11,466 bases of DNA from Bacteroidales bacterium (GTDB lineage: Bacteria > Bacteroidota > Bacteroidia > Bacteroidales > F082): NCBI GenBank assembly GCA_029933565.1, contig JAOZNY010000036.1, positions 1 to 11,466 of the forward strand, in the 5' to 3' direction. The notes under the pieces were generated by a model, which saw only the letters and a list, made by a program, of their open reading frames with translations, was not told the DNA's origin and made no database searches. A program made the position numbers and the translations under genes. Positions 1-7,675 of the stretch are shown one piece after another (the stretch's first letter is position 1; every line of letters starts with the position of its first letter).

Positions 1-1231
1 AGTCATTGTTAAGTTTATTTTTTTCAAAATAATAATCAAACATTCTGTGTTCAGGTGCTTGCATTATTGTGGCAACATCAGTTTGTTGATGCAATTTTTT
101 ATCTCTTGATATTTCCAGTGGAATACCATCAAAACCCTGAACATACATTATTTTATAATGCTGCCTATTTACTATTAAGGTTGAAACGCCAATACCCACA
201 ATAAAAAGTAGAATTAAATATTTATGAATTTCCTTTAACTTTCCAATAAATGAAAACACAAACAAGAGCAAAAAAGGAAAAACAAACAACAATGTTGAAT
301 ACTGCAGAATTGGACTCCTATAAATTGAATAGATATAAGCAGTTGCATAACTAATTAAAAACCAACAAATACTTAAAAGCCTAAATTTATTAATCCCAGA
401 CTTTTTGTTCGGATGAAGTATTGCGAATAAAACAATAATGCTAATAATAAATGACAAGAAAAACCAGGAATAGTGAAAAGCATATTTAATAAAATAAACA
501 AGAAATAGTTTATCAGGTTCTCCCAACCATCCTCCAATATCACCTCTCCCAATTTGTGCTAAAAAAATAGAAATATGAGGCAGGTAAAGCAGAAAAATAA
601 TTGTATTGATTAACACATAATTTCGTAACGATTTTCTTCTAACAAACAAAATTCCCGATATCCCCTGTACCAATACAAAGAACAATGAAAATGCATGAAC
701 GTAAGATGCCAGCGAAGCAAATAAAACGTAGGCAATTATTGTAATAACTTTGCTTTGTTTATCAAAAACCAACTTAGTCCAAAAGAAAGTTGAAAGCAGA
801 ACAAACAACAAACCAGGACTATAAGGCCTGGCAAGTTGGCTATAGAAAATTCCAAACTGTAGCACAGACAAAACCAAGGCCGACAATATTGCTGTATTTT
901 TTCCAAACCATTGCTTACCAATCAAATAAACAATATAAATCGATAGTGTCCCCATTAAAATAAAGGGAAATTTTAAACTGGCCTCACTAAGTCCAAATAA
1001 TTTAATCCAATAATAAATAAAAACCTGTACTCCTGCAGGATGGCTATCATTTTGCTTTACGCCAATTTCGATAAGATCAGAAAAACTATCGTAATTTGCC
1101 CTCAGAATAGCACTAAACTCATCATGCATAAACGGCAAATTCCAAAAATTATAGAAACGTAAAATTGCTGCAAGAAAAACAACAAATAGTATTAAAAGAT
1201 TATCGGTGGATATTTTTAATTTACTCAGCAA
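1..1231 (-). CDS. GT-C fold membrane glycosyltransferase (GT39/RgtA-like), 3' end outside window
   Basis: Continuous open frame of 410 codons that leaves the window at its left edge, so the C-terminus is missing. It reads as a polytopic membrane protein: a first hydrophobic helix at about residues 12-32, then an outer loop with His-Asp-Glu at 36-38, the acidic motif expected at the catalytic site of GT-C enzymes, NDSHPAG at 61-67, and YSQLARPYSP at 130-139, matching the SQ-x-AR-x-Y motif of dolichyl/undecaprenyl-phosphate-sugar mannosyltransferase-like families. Many further hydrophobic helices follow to about residue 355, then a soluble stretch. By family it should move a sugar from a lipid-phosphate carrier to an acceptor on the outer face of the inner membrane; the substrate cannot be told. 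I chose the TTG at 1231-1229, preceded by an AGG, because the first in-frame ATG (codon 35) would remove helix 1 and abut the catalytic motif. It begins 12 bases after pyrH in the same frame, suggesting cotranscription and perhaps translational coupling. Confidence 0.85.
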   Translation of the reverse strand, partial: MLSKLKISTDNLLILFVVFLAAILRFYNFWNLPFMHDEFSAILRANYDSFSDLIEIGVKQNDSHPAGVQVFIYYWIKLFGLSEASLKFPFILMGTLSIYIVYLIGKQWFGKNTAILSALVLSVLQFGIFYSQLARPYSPGLLFVLLSTFFWTKLVFDKQSKVITIIAYVLFASLASYVHAFSLFFVLVQGISGILFVRRKSLRNYVLINTIIFLLYLPHISIFLAQIGRGDIGGWLGEPDKLFLVYFIKYAFHYSWFFLSFIISIIVLFAILHPNKKSGINKFRLLSICWFLISYATAYIYSIYRSPILQYSTLLFVFPFLLLFVFSFIGKLKEIHKYLILLFIVGIGVSTLIVNRQHYKIMYVQGFDGIPLEISRDKKLHQQTDVATIMQAPEHRMFDYYFEKNKLNND

Positions 1232-1243
1232 AACCCTGTCAAA

Positions 1244-1954
1244 TTACAAATTTGAAACCAGAGTACCTAGTGATTGATTGTTCAACACTCTTTTAAGGTT
1301 GCCTTTTTTATTCATATCAAAAACAAGAATTGGCAAATCATTTTCTTTACAAAGAGTAAAGGCCGTCATATCCATTATTTTTAGATTTTTTTCATATGCC
1401 TCATCAAAACTCAGTGTATCATATTTTACTGCATTTGAATCCTTTTCAGGATCGGCAGTATAAACACCATCCACTCGGGTACCTTTCAACAAAACATCAG
1501 CATTTATTTCAACTCCTCGCAAAGCCGATGCCGTATCGGTTGTAAAGAATGGATTTCCTGTTCCTCCTCCAATAATAACAATATGGCCTTCAGATAAATA
1601 TTTCGATGCTTTGCGCCCACTTGTCGATTCAGCAATTGGGTCAATATTAAGCCCCGAAAGCAATTTGGATTTCATACCTTGTTTTTCCAGTTCAGCCTGC
1701 AAAGCCATTGAATTAATAACTGTGGCAAGCATTCCCATATAATCACCCTGCACCCTGTCGAAGCCCTGTGCAGCGCCCTGGATACCTCTGAAAATATTTC
1801 CACCACCAATTACAATGGCAACTTCAATACCTTCGGAAACAACTTCTTTAATATCCTCACAATAAGAACTTAATGCTGCTGGATCAATTCCATATTGCTG
1901 TTGCCCCATCAACGATTCACCACTTAACTTAAGTAATACTCTCTTATAATTCAT
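1244..1954 (-). CDS. pyrH: UMP kinase (uridylate kinase)
   Basis: 236 residues, close to the usual length of about 240 for bacterial UMP kinases of the amino-acid-kinase fold. It phosphorylates UMP to UDP with ATP in the cytoplasm, the step that feeds all UTP and CTP synthesis. Visible motifs: KLSGESLMG at 9-17 (N-terminal nucleotide loop), GGGNIFRG at 50-57, DYMGMLAT at 71-78 (UMP site), GGGTGNPFFTTDTA at 129-142 and KGTRVDGVYTADP at 157-169. The frame is open upstream to 2041, but that extension overlaps the patatin gene and has no family counterpart; MNYKRVLLKLSGES is the standard beginning, with a weak AAAGAA in front of it. It starts 13 bases after the patatin-barrel gene stops and is followed 12 bases later by a glycosyltransferase gene. 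The ribosome recycling factor gene, its common downstream partner, is not visible. No key residue appears to be missing. Confidence 0.97.
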   Translation of the reverse strand: MNYKRVLLKLSGESLMGQQQYGIDPAALSSYCEDIKEVVSEGIEVAIVIGGGNIFRGIQGAAQGFDRVQGDYMGMLATVINSMALQAELEKQGMKSKLLSGLNIDPIAESTSGRKASKYLSEGHIVIIGGGTGNPFFTTDTASALRGVEINADVLLKGTRVDGVYTADPEKDSNAVKYDTLSFDEAYEKNLKIMDMTAFTLCKENDLPILVFDMNKKGNLKRVLNNQSLGTLVSNL

Positions 1955-1967
1955 TGTTCTTTTTATT

Positions 1968-4205
1968 TTACAACCAGAAACCAATATTAATAAAAAAACT
2001 TGCCGAAGTATTAATATTTGAACCCATAACAGAGAATTCAACCGGTCCTATAAAACTATTATAACCTGCAGTTAGGCCATACCCAAACATAATATTATTT
2101 TCCCCAAACAACTCTTCAAAATACATAGTGTTAACCCCAACATCAGCCATACCCAGTAGATAAACTTTGTCTATCACCTCATATTGTAATTTCATTTTCA
2201 CTATCCAGGAATAAAGTCCCCATTCCTGTATAAAATTAACCCCGGTGAAGGCGATATGTGTTTCAACATAATTACTTGGATTTAAACCTCCTACCCCAAT
2301 CCAATGTTGAAGCGGCGGAAGTTTGTCCTGTTTTAATGTAAAAGCACCAAAGAAACCAGGACGCAAAGTAAATTTAGGTGTAATGGGAATACTTTGCTCA
2401 TACTTTAGATAGAACATTGCAGAATTCTGAATAAGTTCGTCAAGGATTTTCTCTCCCCACGACATTGTATATTTTGCTTTCAACTCAGCCTTAATACCAT
2501 TAGTTGGATAATACGAGTGATTATAAGTATCGACATTAAAGGACACAAACAAAGTTCCATAACTAGTAAATTCTTCATATTTACTTAAAATAGTGTCGGT
2601 TACTACATCCTGCTTAAACTTAAAATACTCATAATTCAAACCAGCACGTAGGGCAAACCTATTCTTAAAAGTTTTGTGTCCGAATATTGACAACGAATAA
2701 TTCTCAAATGCTAACCTACCTGTTTTTACACTTCCATTATAGTCATTAAATGTAAAAGAATAAATATCGGCAATGGCACCCACACCCATGGCACTCGCGT
2801 TGTTTAATGAATAAAGCACTTTTAATCTTGGATTACTTCCAAGTACCAAATCTGCAAAAAGCTTTGACCGTTTTCCCAATACATTTCTCAAGGTTACATT
2901 TGCTAAAATACTACCTTGGTAATCCAAGTCGTAATGAACTGCTGCTGACAAATATCCCGGTTCTGCTTCACTTACATAAAGGTAAAGATTATTTTTACCT
3001 TCTTCCTGTTTAAACTTATAAGAAATATGCTTAAAAAACTTGGACCCATACATTGAGGTTATCCTATCCTTTAGGCTCAAAATAGAGACATTGTTATTTT
3101 CGTATTCATCAATAAAATCCCTAAAATAAGAATCAGGCATTTTATTGGTTCCCTCAATAAAAACATTATCAACATAAACAGAGTCGAGAGGTACAGTTTT
3201 ATACTCCCTGATAGGTAAATATTCAATAGCATTTAGCGAATCAGCCAAAGCCTTTATTTGGTCATAAAATGGTCGGCTAGCCCTTTCACCAACAGCCATT
3301 ATTGAATCGTAGGCCATAAAATCCATCATCCCATAATCCATTTTTATGGGAATATAAATATCAGTATTTGCATAGCCTTCTTTATTTGCTTCCACACGAT
3401 AGAAACTCGTAATTTGGTCAATTACAGAAGTAAGTGTGTTCAAATCCTCAATATTATCCTTTAGGCCGCTTTGAACATCGGCTCCAATAATTATATCAAT
3501 ACCTTTTCTTTTTACGTTGGTAACCGGATAATTATTTACCATTCCTCCATCAACCAAATATTCGCCATCATATAATATTGGGGAAAAATAACCAGGAATA
3601 TTCATGCTTGCCCTAATGGCCTCGGCCATGTAGCCCGATGTTATCTCTACTTCACTACCGTCAATAATATTGGTACCAATACACAAAAATGGTATTTGCA
3701 ATTCACTAAAATCATTTGTTTTATAAACAGGTGAGAAAAACAGATTCAGTAATTGATCAACTTCCTGACCTTCGCTGAGTGAGGCCATCATATTAAGTTT
3801 TTTTTCCTTTATGGGAAGTGAAATAATATATTTACCCCCAAATTCTTTTTCCGCAAAAGCAATATCCTCACGTTCAATAATATCGCCCAAAACATTATCC
3901 CAATTCTGTGCTTTTATCAACTTCTGAATTGTATCGGGATGATAACCAATAGCATACAGACCTGCAATTATACTTCCCATGCTTGTCCCTGCAATATAAT
4001 CAATGTGTAGACCAGCATCTTGAATAACCTTAAGCAATCCCACGTAGGCAAAACCTTTAGCTCCTCCCCCACTCATTACAAGTCCAACAGTAGGACGTTT
4101 GCTTTTTTGTTCCTTAGTTTGACCTTTTACTTCAGATTGGAATATAAAGAGTATTGAAACACTCAGCAAGAAAACAAATTTCAAAGTATTGAAACTTTTA
4201 GTCAT
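1968..4205 (-). CDS. Patatin-like phospholipase fused to POTRA and outer-membrane beta-barrel
   Basis: 745 residues. An N-terminal signal peptide (basic start, hydrophobic core about 9-22, likely cut near 29) is followed by a patatin domain at about 38-245. The domain has the oxyanion glycine loop SGGGAKG at 45-51, nucleophile Ser75 in GTSMG, and catalytic Asp219 in DGG, so the Ser-Asp dyad is intact. A POTRA-like segment (about 338-413, including VYVDNVFIEG) leads into a C-terminal Omp85/BamA-type barrel of alternating aromatic strands ending in INIGFWL, a plausible beta-signal. This is the order of type Vd autotransporters such as Pseudomonas PlpD and Fusobacterium FplA, where the lipase is carried to the cell surface or periplasm; the family cleaves acyl chains from phospholipids. 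Which side the lipase faces here is inference. The gene starts 25 bases after secA and ends 13 bases before pyrH, so it is probably cotranscribed with both. The ATG at 4205 gives the whole signal peptide. Confidence 0.93.
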   Translation of the reverse strand: MTKSFNTLKFVFLLSVSILFIFQSEVKGQTKEQKSKRPTVGLVMSGGGAKGFAYVGLLKVIQDAGLHIDYIAGTSMGSIIAGLYAIGYHPDTIQKLIKAQNWDNVLGDIIEREDIAFAEKEFGGKYIISLPIKEKKLNMMASLSEGQEVDQLLNLFFSPVYKTNDFSELQIPFLCIGTNIIDGSEVEITSGYMAEAIRASMNIPGYFSPILYDGEYLVDGGMVNNYPVTNVKRKGIDIIIGADVQSGLKDNIEDLNTLTSVIDQITSFYRVEANKEGYANTDIYIPIKMDYGMMDFMAYDSIMAVGERASRPFYDQIKALADSLNAIEYLPIREYKTVPLDSVYVDNVFIEGTNKMPDSYFRDFIDEYENNNVSILSLKDRITSMYGSKFFKHISYKFKQEEGKNNLYLYVSEAEPGYLSAAVHYDLDYQGSILANVTLRNVLGKRSKLFADLVLGSNPRLKVLYSLNNASAMGVGAIADIYSFTFNDYNGSVKTGRLAFENYSLSIFGHKTFKNRFALRAGLNYEYFKFKQDVVTDTILSKYEEFTSYGTLFVSFNVDTYNHSYYPTNGIKAELKAKYTMSWGEKILDELIQNSAMFYLKYEQSIPITPKFTLRPGFFGAFTLKQDKLPPLQHWIGVGGLNPSNYVETHIAFTGVNFIQEWGLYSWIVKMKLQYEVIDKVYLLGMADVGVNTMYFEELFGENNIMFGYGLTAGYNSFIGPVEFSVMGSNINTSASFFINIGFWL

Positions 4206-4230
4206 AGAATAGTAGTTTTATTTTGCTAAT

Positions 4231-7200
4231 CTAAGCATTTTTCCCATGGCACTGTTTGAATTTTTTTCCGCTTCCACAGGGACATGGGTCATTTCTACCA
4301 ACTTTCTTTTCAACCCTTACCGGCTGTGGCTTTTCTTTTTCCTGTGTGTCGGAATGCGCCTGCGAAAGTAAATCACCCCTATCCTCTTTCATTTGTGAGC
4401 GATCGAGGCCACGTGGTAGTTTTGCTTCGCGCAACTGTGCTTGGTTCTTCATAAAGATATCACCTTTAATCAAATAGGATACAACATCTTTATTTATTTT
4501 TTGCAACATGGTTTTAAAAAGTTCGAAAGATTCAAACTTATAAATCAACAATGGGTCTTTTTGCTCGTAAGTAGCATTCTGCACCGATTGCTTAAGGTCG
4601 TCCATTTCCCTTAAATGCTCCTTCCACGAATTATCTATTGTTGAAAGTGTAATACCTTTTTCAAATGCTAATGGAACCTCTTTGCCTTCACTCTCAACCG
4701 ATTTCTTAAGGTTTGCAACAATTGAAACTTCTCTTTGCCCATCAGAAAAAGGAATAGCAATATTTTCGTACTGCGACTGGTTTTCGTAAACATCTTTGAT
4801 TACAGGTAGTGTATTTACTCCAAGCCTATCCCTCTTTTCTGAATAGTTGGCAGAAACTTTTTCAAACAATTTATCTGTTATATCAAATGGCGATGCTTTT
4901 GAAAATTCTTGCTCATCAACTGGTGACTCAGTTGCAAGCGTACGATAAAGTTCTATTTTAAAGTCTTCATAATCTCTACTTTCCGAATAATCGTTAACTG
5001 TTTGCTCACATAAATCAAAAATCATATTTGAAATATCAACCGAAAGTCTTTCGCCAAACAAAGCATGATGTCTTAGCCTATAGATTACTTCTCTTTGGGA
5101 ATTCATAACATCATCATATTCCAGTAGTCTTTTCCTAATCCCAAAGTTATTTTCCTCTACTTTTTTCTGTGCTCTCTCAATGGACTTTGTAATCATTGAA
5201 TGCTGGATAACCTCACCTTCTTTAAGTCCTAGTTTATCCATTATTCCTGCAATCCTACCCGAACCAAACATCCGCATAAGACCATCTTCCAACGAAACAA
5301 AAAACTGTGAACTTCCCGGATCTCCCTGACGACCAGCACGACCACGCAACTGTCTGTCAACCCGCCTCGACTCATGTCGCTCTGTACCTACAATTGCTAA
5401 ACCGCCTGCCTTTTTTACCTCATCCGACAATTTAATATCAGTACCACGACCTGCCATGTTTGTTGCTATGGTAACCATTCCGGCATGTCCGGCCTCCTTA
5501 ACAATTTGGGCTTCCCTTTGGTGAAGTTTTGCATTCAGCACATTATGGTTAATCTGTTTTCGTGTTAACATTCGGCTCAAAAGTTCCGATGTTTCAACTG
5601 AAGTTGTACCAACCAAAACCGGGCGTTTACCATCAACCAAAGCCTCAATTTCATTAATTACAGCATTATACTTTTCCCTTGTGGTCTTATAAATCAAATC
5701 CTGACGGTCGTCGCGGACAATTGGTCTGTTTGTTGGAATTTCTATTACATCTAATTTATAAATATCCCAAAGTTCACCTGCTTCCGTAATAGCTGTACCC
5801 GTCATACCCGACAGTTTTTTGTACATGCGGAAATAGTTCTGTAACGTAATAGTGGCATAGGTTTGAGTTGCTGCTTCAACCGTTACATTTTCCTTTGCTT
5901 CAATGGCCTGATGCAATCCATCGGAATAGCGACGGCCTTCCATAATACGACCTGTCTGCTCATCAACAATTTTAATCTTGTTTTCCATTAAAACATATTC
6001 CACATCTTTTTCAAACATGGTATATGCTTTAAGTAACTGAATAACTGTATGTACCCTTTCCGACTTAATTGAATAATCCTTGATCATGTTGGACTTTTTC
6101 TTTGCAATTTCTTTTTCTTCAAGTGAGGATTTACTAAGCATTGCAATCTCAGCACCAATATCTGGTAATATAAAGAAGTCAGTCTCGTCGTATGATTTTG
6201 TTAAGAGGTCGATTCCCTTTTCTGTAAGGTCAACAGAATTCTGCTTTTCGTCAATAACAAAATAAAGTTCATCGTCGATAACGTGCATATTTTTGGCTTG
6301 CTCCTGCAAATAGAAACTTTCGGTTTTCTGCAAAAGGGTTTTATTACCTTCTTCACTCAAATATTTTATAAGTGCTTTATTTTTTGGTAATCCGCGAAAT
6401 GCCCTAAATAATAAGTCGCTACCTTTTTTTACAATGTCATTATTTGATTTCTCTGTAAGAAGTTTCTTCGACTCAGCAAGTAGTTTTGTTACCAGACTTT
6501 TTTGTGCATTATAAAGTTTCTGCACATCGCTTTTTAGTTCATCAAATTCCTGAATATCGCCTTTTGGAGTAGGGCCTGAAATAATAAGTGGTGTACGGGC
6601 ATCGTCAATCAAAACAGAGTCAACCTCATCCACAATTACATAATTATGTTTGCGTTGTACTAGTTCCTCGGGATTTCCTGTCATATTGTCACGGAGATAA
6701 TCGAAACCAAACTCATTGTTGGTACCATAGGTAATGTCTGCCAAATAAGCATTTCGCCTTTCCTGTGTGTTAGGCTGATGTTTATCGATTACATCAATCT
6801 TAAGTCCGTGAAAATTATAGAGCATCCCCATCCATTCGGCATCACGTTTTGCTAGGTAATCGTTAACAGTTACTACGTGAACACCCTTGCCAGGCAAGGC
6901 ATTTAGGTAAACAGGCAATGTTGCAACAAGGGTTTTACCCTCACCTGTTGCCATCTCAGCAATTTTGCCTTGATGCAGAACTGTACCACCAATCAACTGT
7001 ACATCGTAATGCACCATATCCCATTTGGTCATATTTCCCCCTGCAACCCATTCGTTATTGTAAAGAGCCTTATCTCCCTTAATATTAACACTTTCAAACT
7101 GAGCAGCCATCTCTCTGTCAAAATCATTTGCAGTTACCTCAACCACATCATTTTCAGAAAACCTTCGGGCAGTTTCTTTTATTACTGCAAATGCTTCTGG

Positions 7201-7524
7201 AAGCAGTTCATCCAATATCTCCTGACTTTTTTCGTAGGAACGTTTTTCAAGTTTATCAATTTCGGTATAAATTGATTCCTTTTCGTTTACAGCTATATCC
7301 TCGTCAGTTTCAATACGTTGCTTAAGGCTAACAATCTTATTTTCTTCGGTAGAAATATATTCTGCAATTCGATCCTTAAACTCTTTAGTCTTGGCTCTCA
7401 GTCCATCGTTATCGAGTTGTGAAATTGTTTTTTCGGCCTCCAGAACCATCTGGGCATATGGGTTCAGCACTTTAAGGTCTTTAGAGGCCTTATCGCCAAA
7501 CATTTTTTTGAGCATATCAAACAT
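4231..7524 (-). CDS. secA: Preprotein translocase ATPase SecA
   Basis: 1097 residues, about 200 more than E. coli SecA but usual for Bacteroidota. SecA is the ATP-driven motor that pushes unfolded preproteins through SecYEG. Seen in order: N-terminal MLKKMFG, EAFAVIKE near 110, Walker A ATGEGKT at 192-198, Walker B DEVD at 299-302 followed by DDARTPLIISGP, VDEQTGRIMEGRRYSDGLHQA at 520-540, SGMTGTA at 572-578, GRGTDIKL at 692-699, QLRGRAGRQGDPG at 725-737, and a C-terminal SEC-C zinc motif with Cys1081, Cys1083, Cys1092 and His1093. Compared with my memory of the E. coli protein, extra sequence lies before the Walker A motif (about 90 residues, some of it charged and coiled-coil-like at 60-105) and in the preprotein-binding region at about 320-420. 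Two starts are possible, ATG at 7524 and ATG three codons later; a weak AGAAAG sits about 4 bases before the first. It is the likely first gene of a four-gene operon. Confidence 0.98.
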   Translation of the reverse strand: MFDMLKKMFGDKASKDLKVLNPYAQMVLEAEKTISQLDNDGLRAKTKEFKDRIAEYISTEENKIVSLKQRIETDEDIAVNEKESIYTEIDKLEKRSYEKSQEILDELLPEAFAVIKETARRFSENDVVEVTANDFDREMAAQFESVNIKGDKALYNNEWVAGGNMTKWDMVHYDVQLIGGTVLHQGKIAEMATGEGKTLVATLPVYLNALPGKGVHVVTVNDYLAKRDAEWMGMLYNFHGLKIDVIDKHQPNTQERRNAYLADITYGTNNEFGFDYLRDNMTGNPEELVQRKHNYVIVDEVDSVLIDDARTPLIISGPTPKGDIQEFDELKSDVQKLYNAQKSLVTKLLAESKKLLTEKSNNDIVKKGSDLLFRAFRGLPKNKALIKYLSEEGNKTLLQKTESFYLQEQAKNMHVIDDELYFVIDEKQNSVDLTEKGIDLLTKSYDETDFFILPDIGAEIAMLSKSSLEEKEIAKKKSNMIKDYSIKSERVHTVIQLLKAYTMFEKDVEYVLMENKIKIVDEQTGRIMEGRRYSDGLHQAIEAKENVTVEAATQTYATITLQNYFRMYKKLSGMTGTAITEAGELWDIYKLDVIEIPTNRPIVRDDRQDLIYKTTREKYNAVINEIEALVDGKRPVLVGTTSVETSELLSRMLTRKQINHNVLNAKLHQREAQIVKEAGHAGMVTIATNMAGRGTDIKLSDEVKKAGGLAIVGTERHESRRVDRQLRGRAGRQGDPGSSQFFVSLEDGLMRMFGSGRIAGIMDKLGLKEGEVIQHSMITKSIERAQKKVEENNFGIRKRLLEYDDVMNSQREVIYRLRHHALFGERLSVDISNMIFDLCEQTVNDYSESRDYEDFKIELYRTLATESPVDEQEFSKASPFDITDKLFEKVSANYSEKRDRLGVNTLPVIKDVYENQSQYENIAIPFSDGQREVSIVANLKKSVESEGKEVPLAFEKGITLSTIDNSWKEHLREMDDLKQSVQNATYEQKDPLLIYKFESFELFKTMLQKINKDVVSYLIKGDIFMKNQAQLREAKLPRGLDRSQMKEDRGDLLSQAHSDTQEKEKPQPVRVEKKVGRNDPCPCGSGKKFKQCHGKNA

Positions 7525-7586
7525 ATCTTTCTAATCTTTAATAACGTGATTGTTCTAATCAATAATTATTCCAATACACAGGGATG

Positions 7587-7594
7587 CAAAAATA
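7587..7594 (-). promoter_or_regulatory. Candidate Bacteroidota -7 promoter box for the secA operon
   Basis: Read on the minus strand this is TATTTTTG, an exact match to the TAnnTTTG -7 consensus of Bacteroidota housekeeping sigma promoters. A T-run (TTTTTTC, 7617-7611) lies upstream at roughly the -33 position but lacks the expected TTG. Transcription would begin near 7580, giving a leader of about 56 bases before the secA ATG. The box is in the 151-base gap (7525-7675) between the thioredoxin-like gene and secA, where a promoter is expected. In AT-rich DNA such an 8-base match can occur by chance, so the call is moderate. Nothing else clear was seen in the gap. Confidence 0.45.
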
Positions 7595-7675
7595 GTTTGT
7601 TTTAGGTTTTGAAAAAATTTAATTTTTACTTGTACCGTCTGGGTCTTTTAGGCAATTAATTAAAAATAATTTTAC

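Noticed and set aside
736..921. A 61-codon minus-strand open frame with a hydrophobic product
   Set aside because: It is out of frame with the glycosyltransferase, whose motifs continue unbroken through the same bases.
1955..2041. An upstream extension of pyrH by 29 codons to an ATG at 2041
   Set aside because: It overlaps the end of the patatin-barrel gene, has no counterpart in UMP kinases, and the family start MNYKRVLLKLSGES lies at 1954.
6970..7325. Two plus-strand open frames of 101 and 65 codons opposite secA
   Set aside because: They are antisense to a strongly conserved part of secA, have no recognisable product, and overlap each other. The same applies to shorter plus-strand frames opposite pyrH, the patatin gene, secA and the thioredoxin-like gene.
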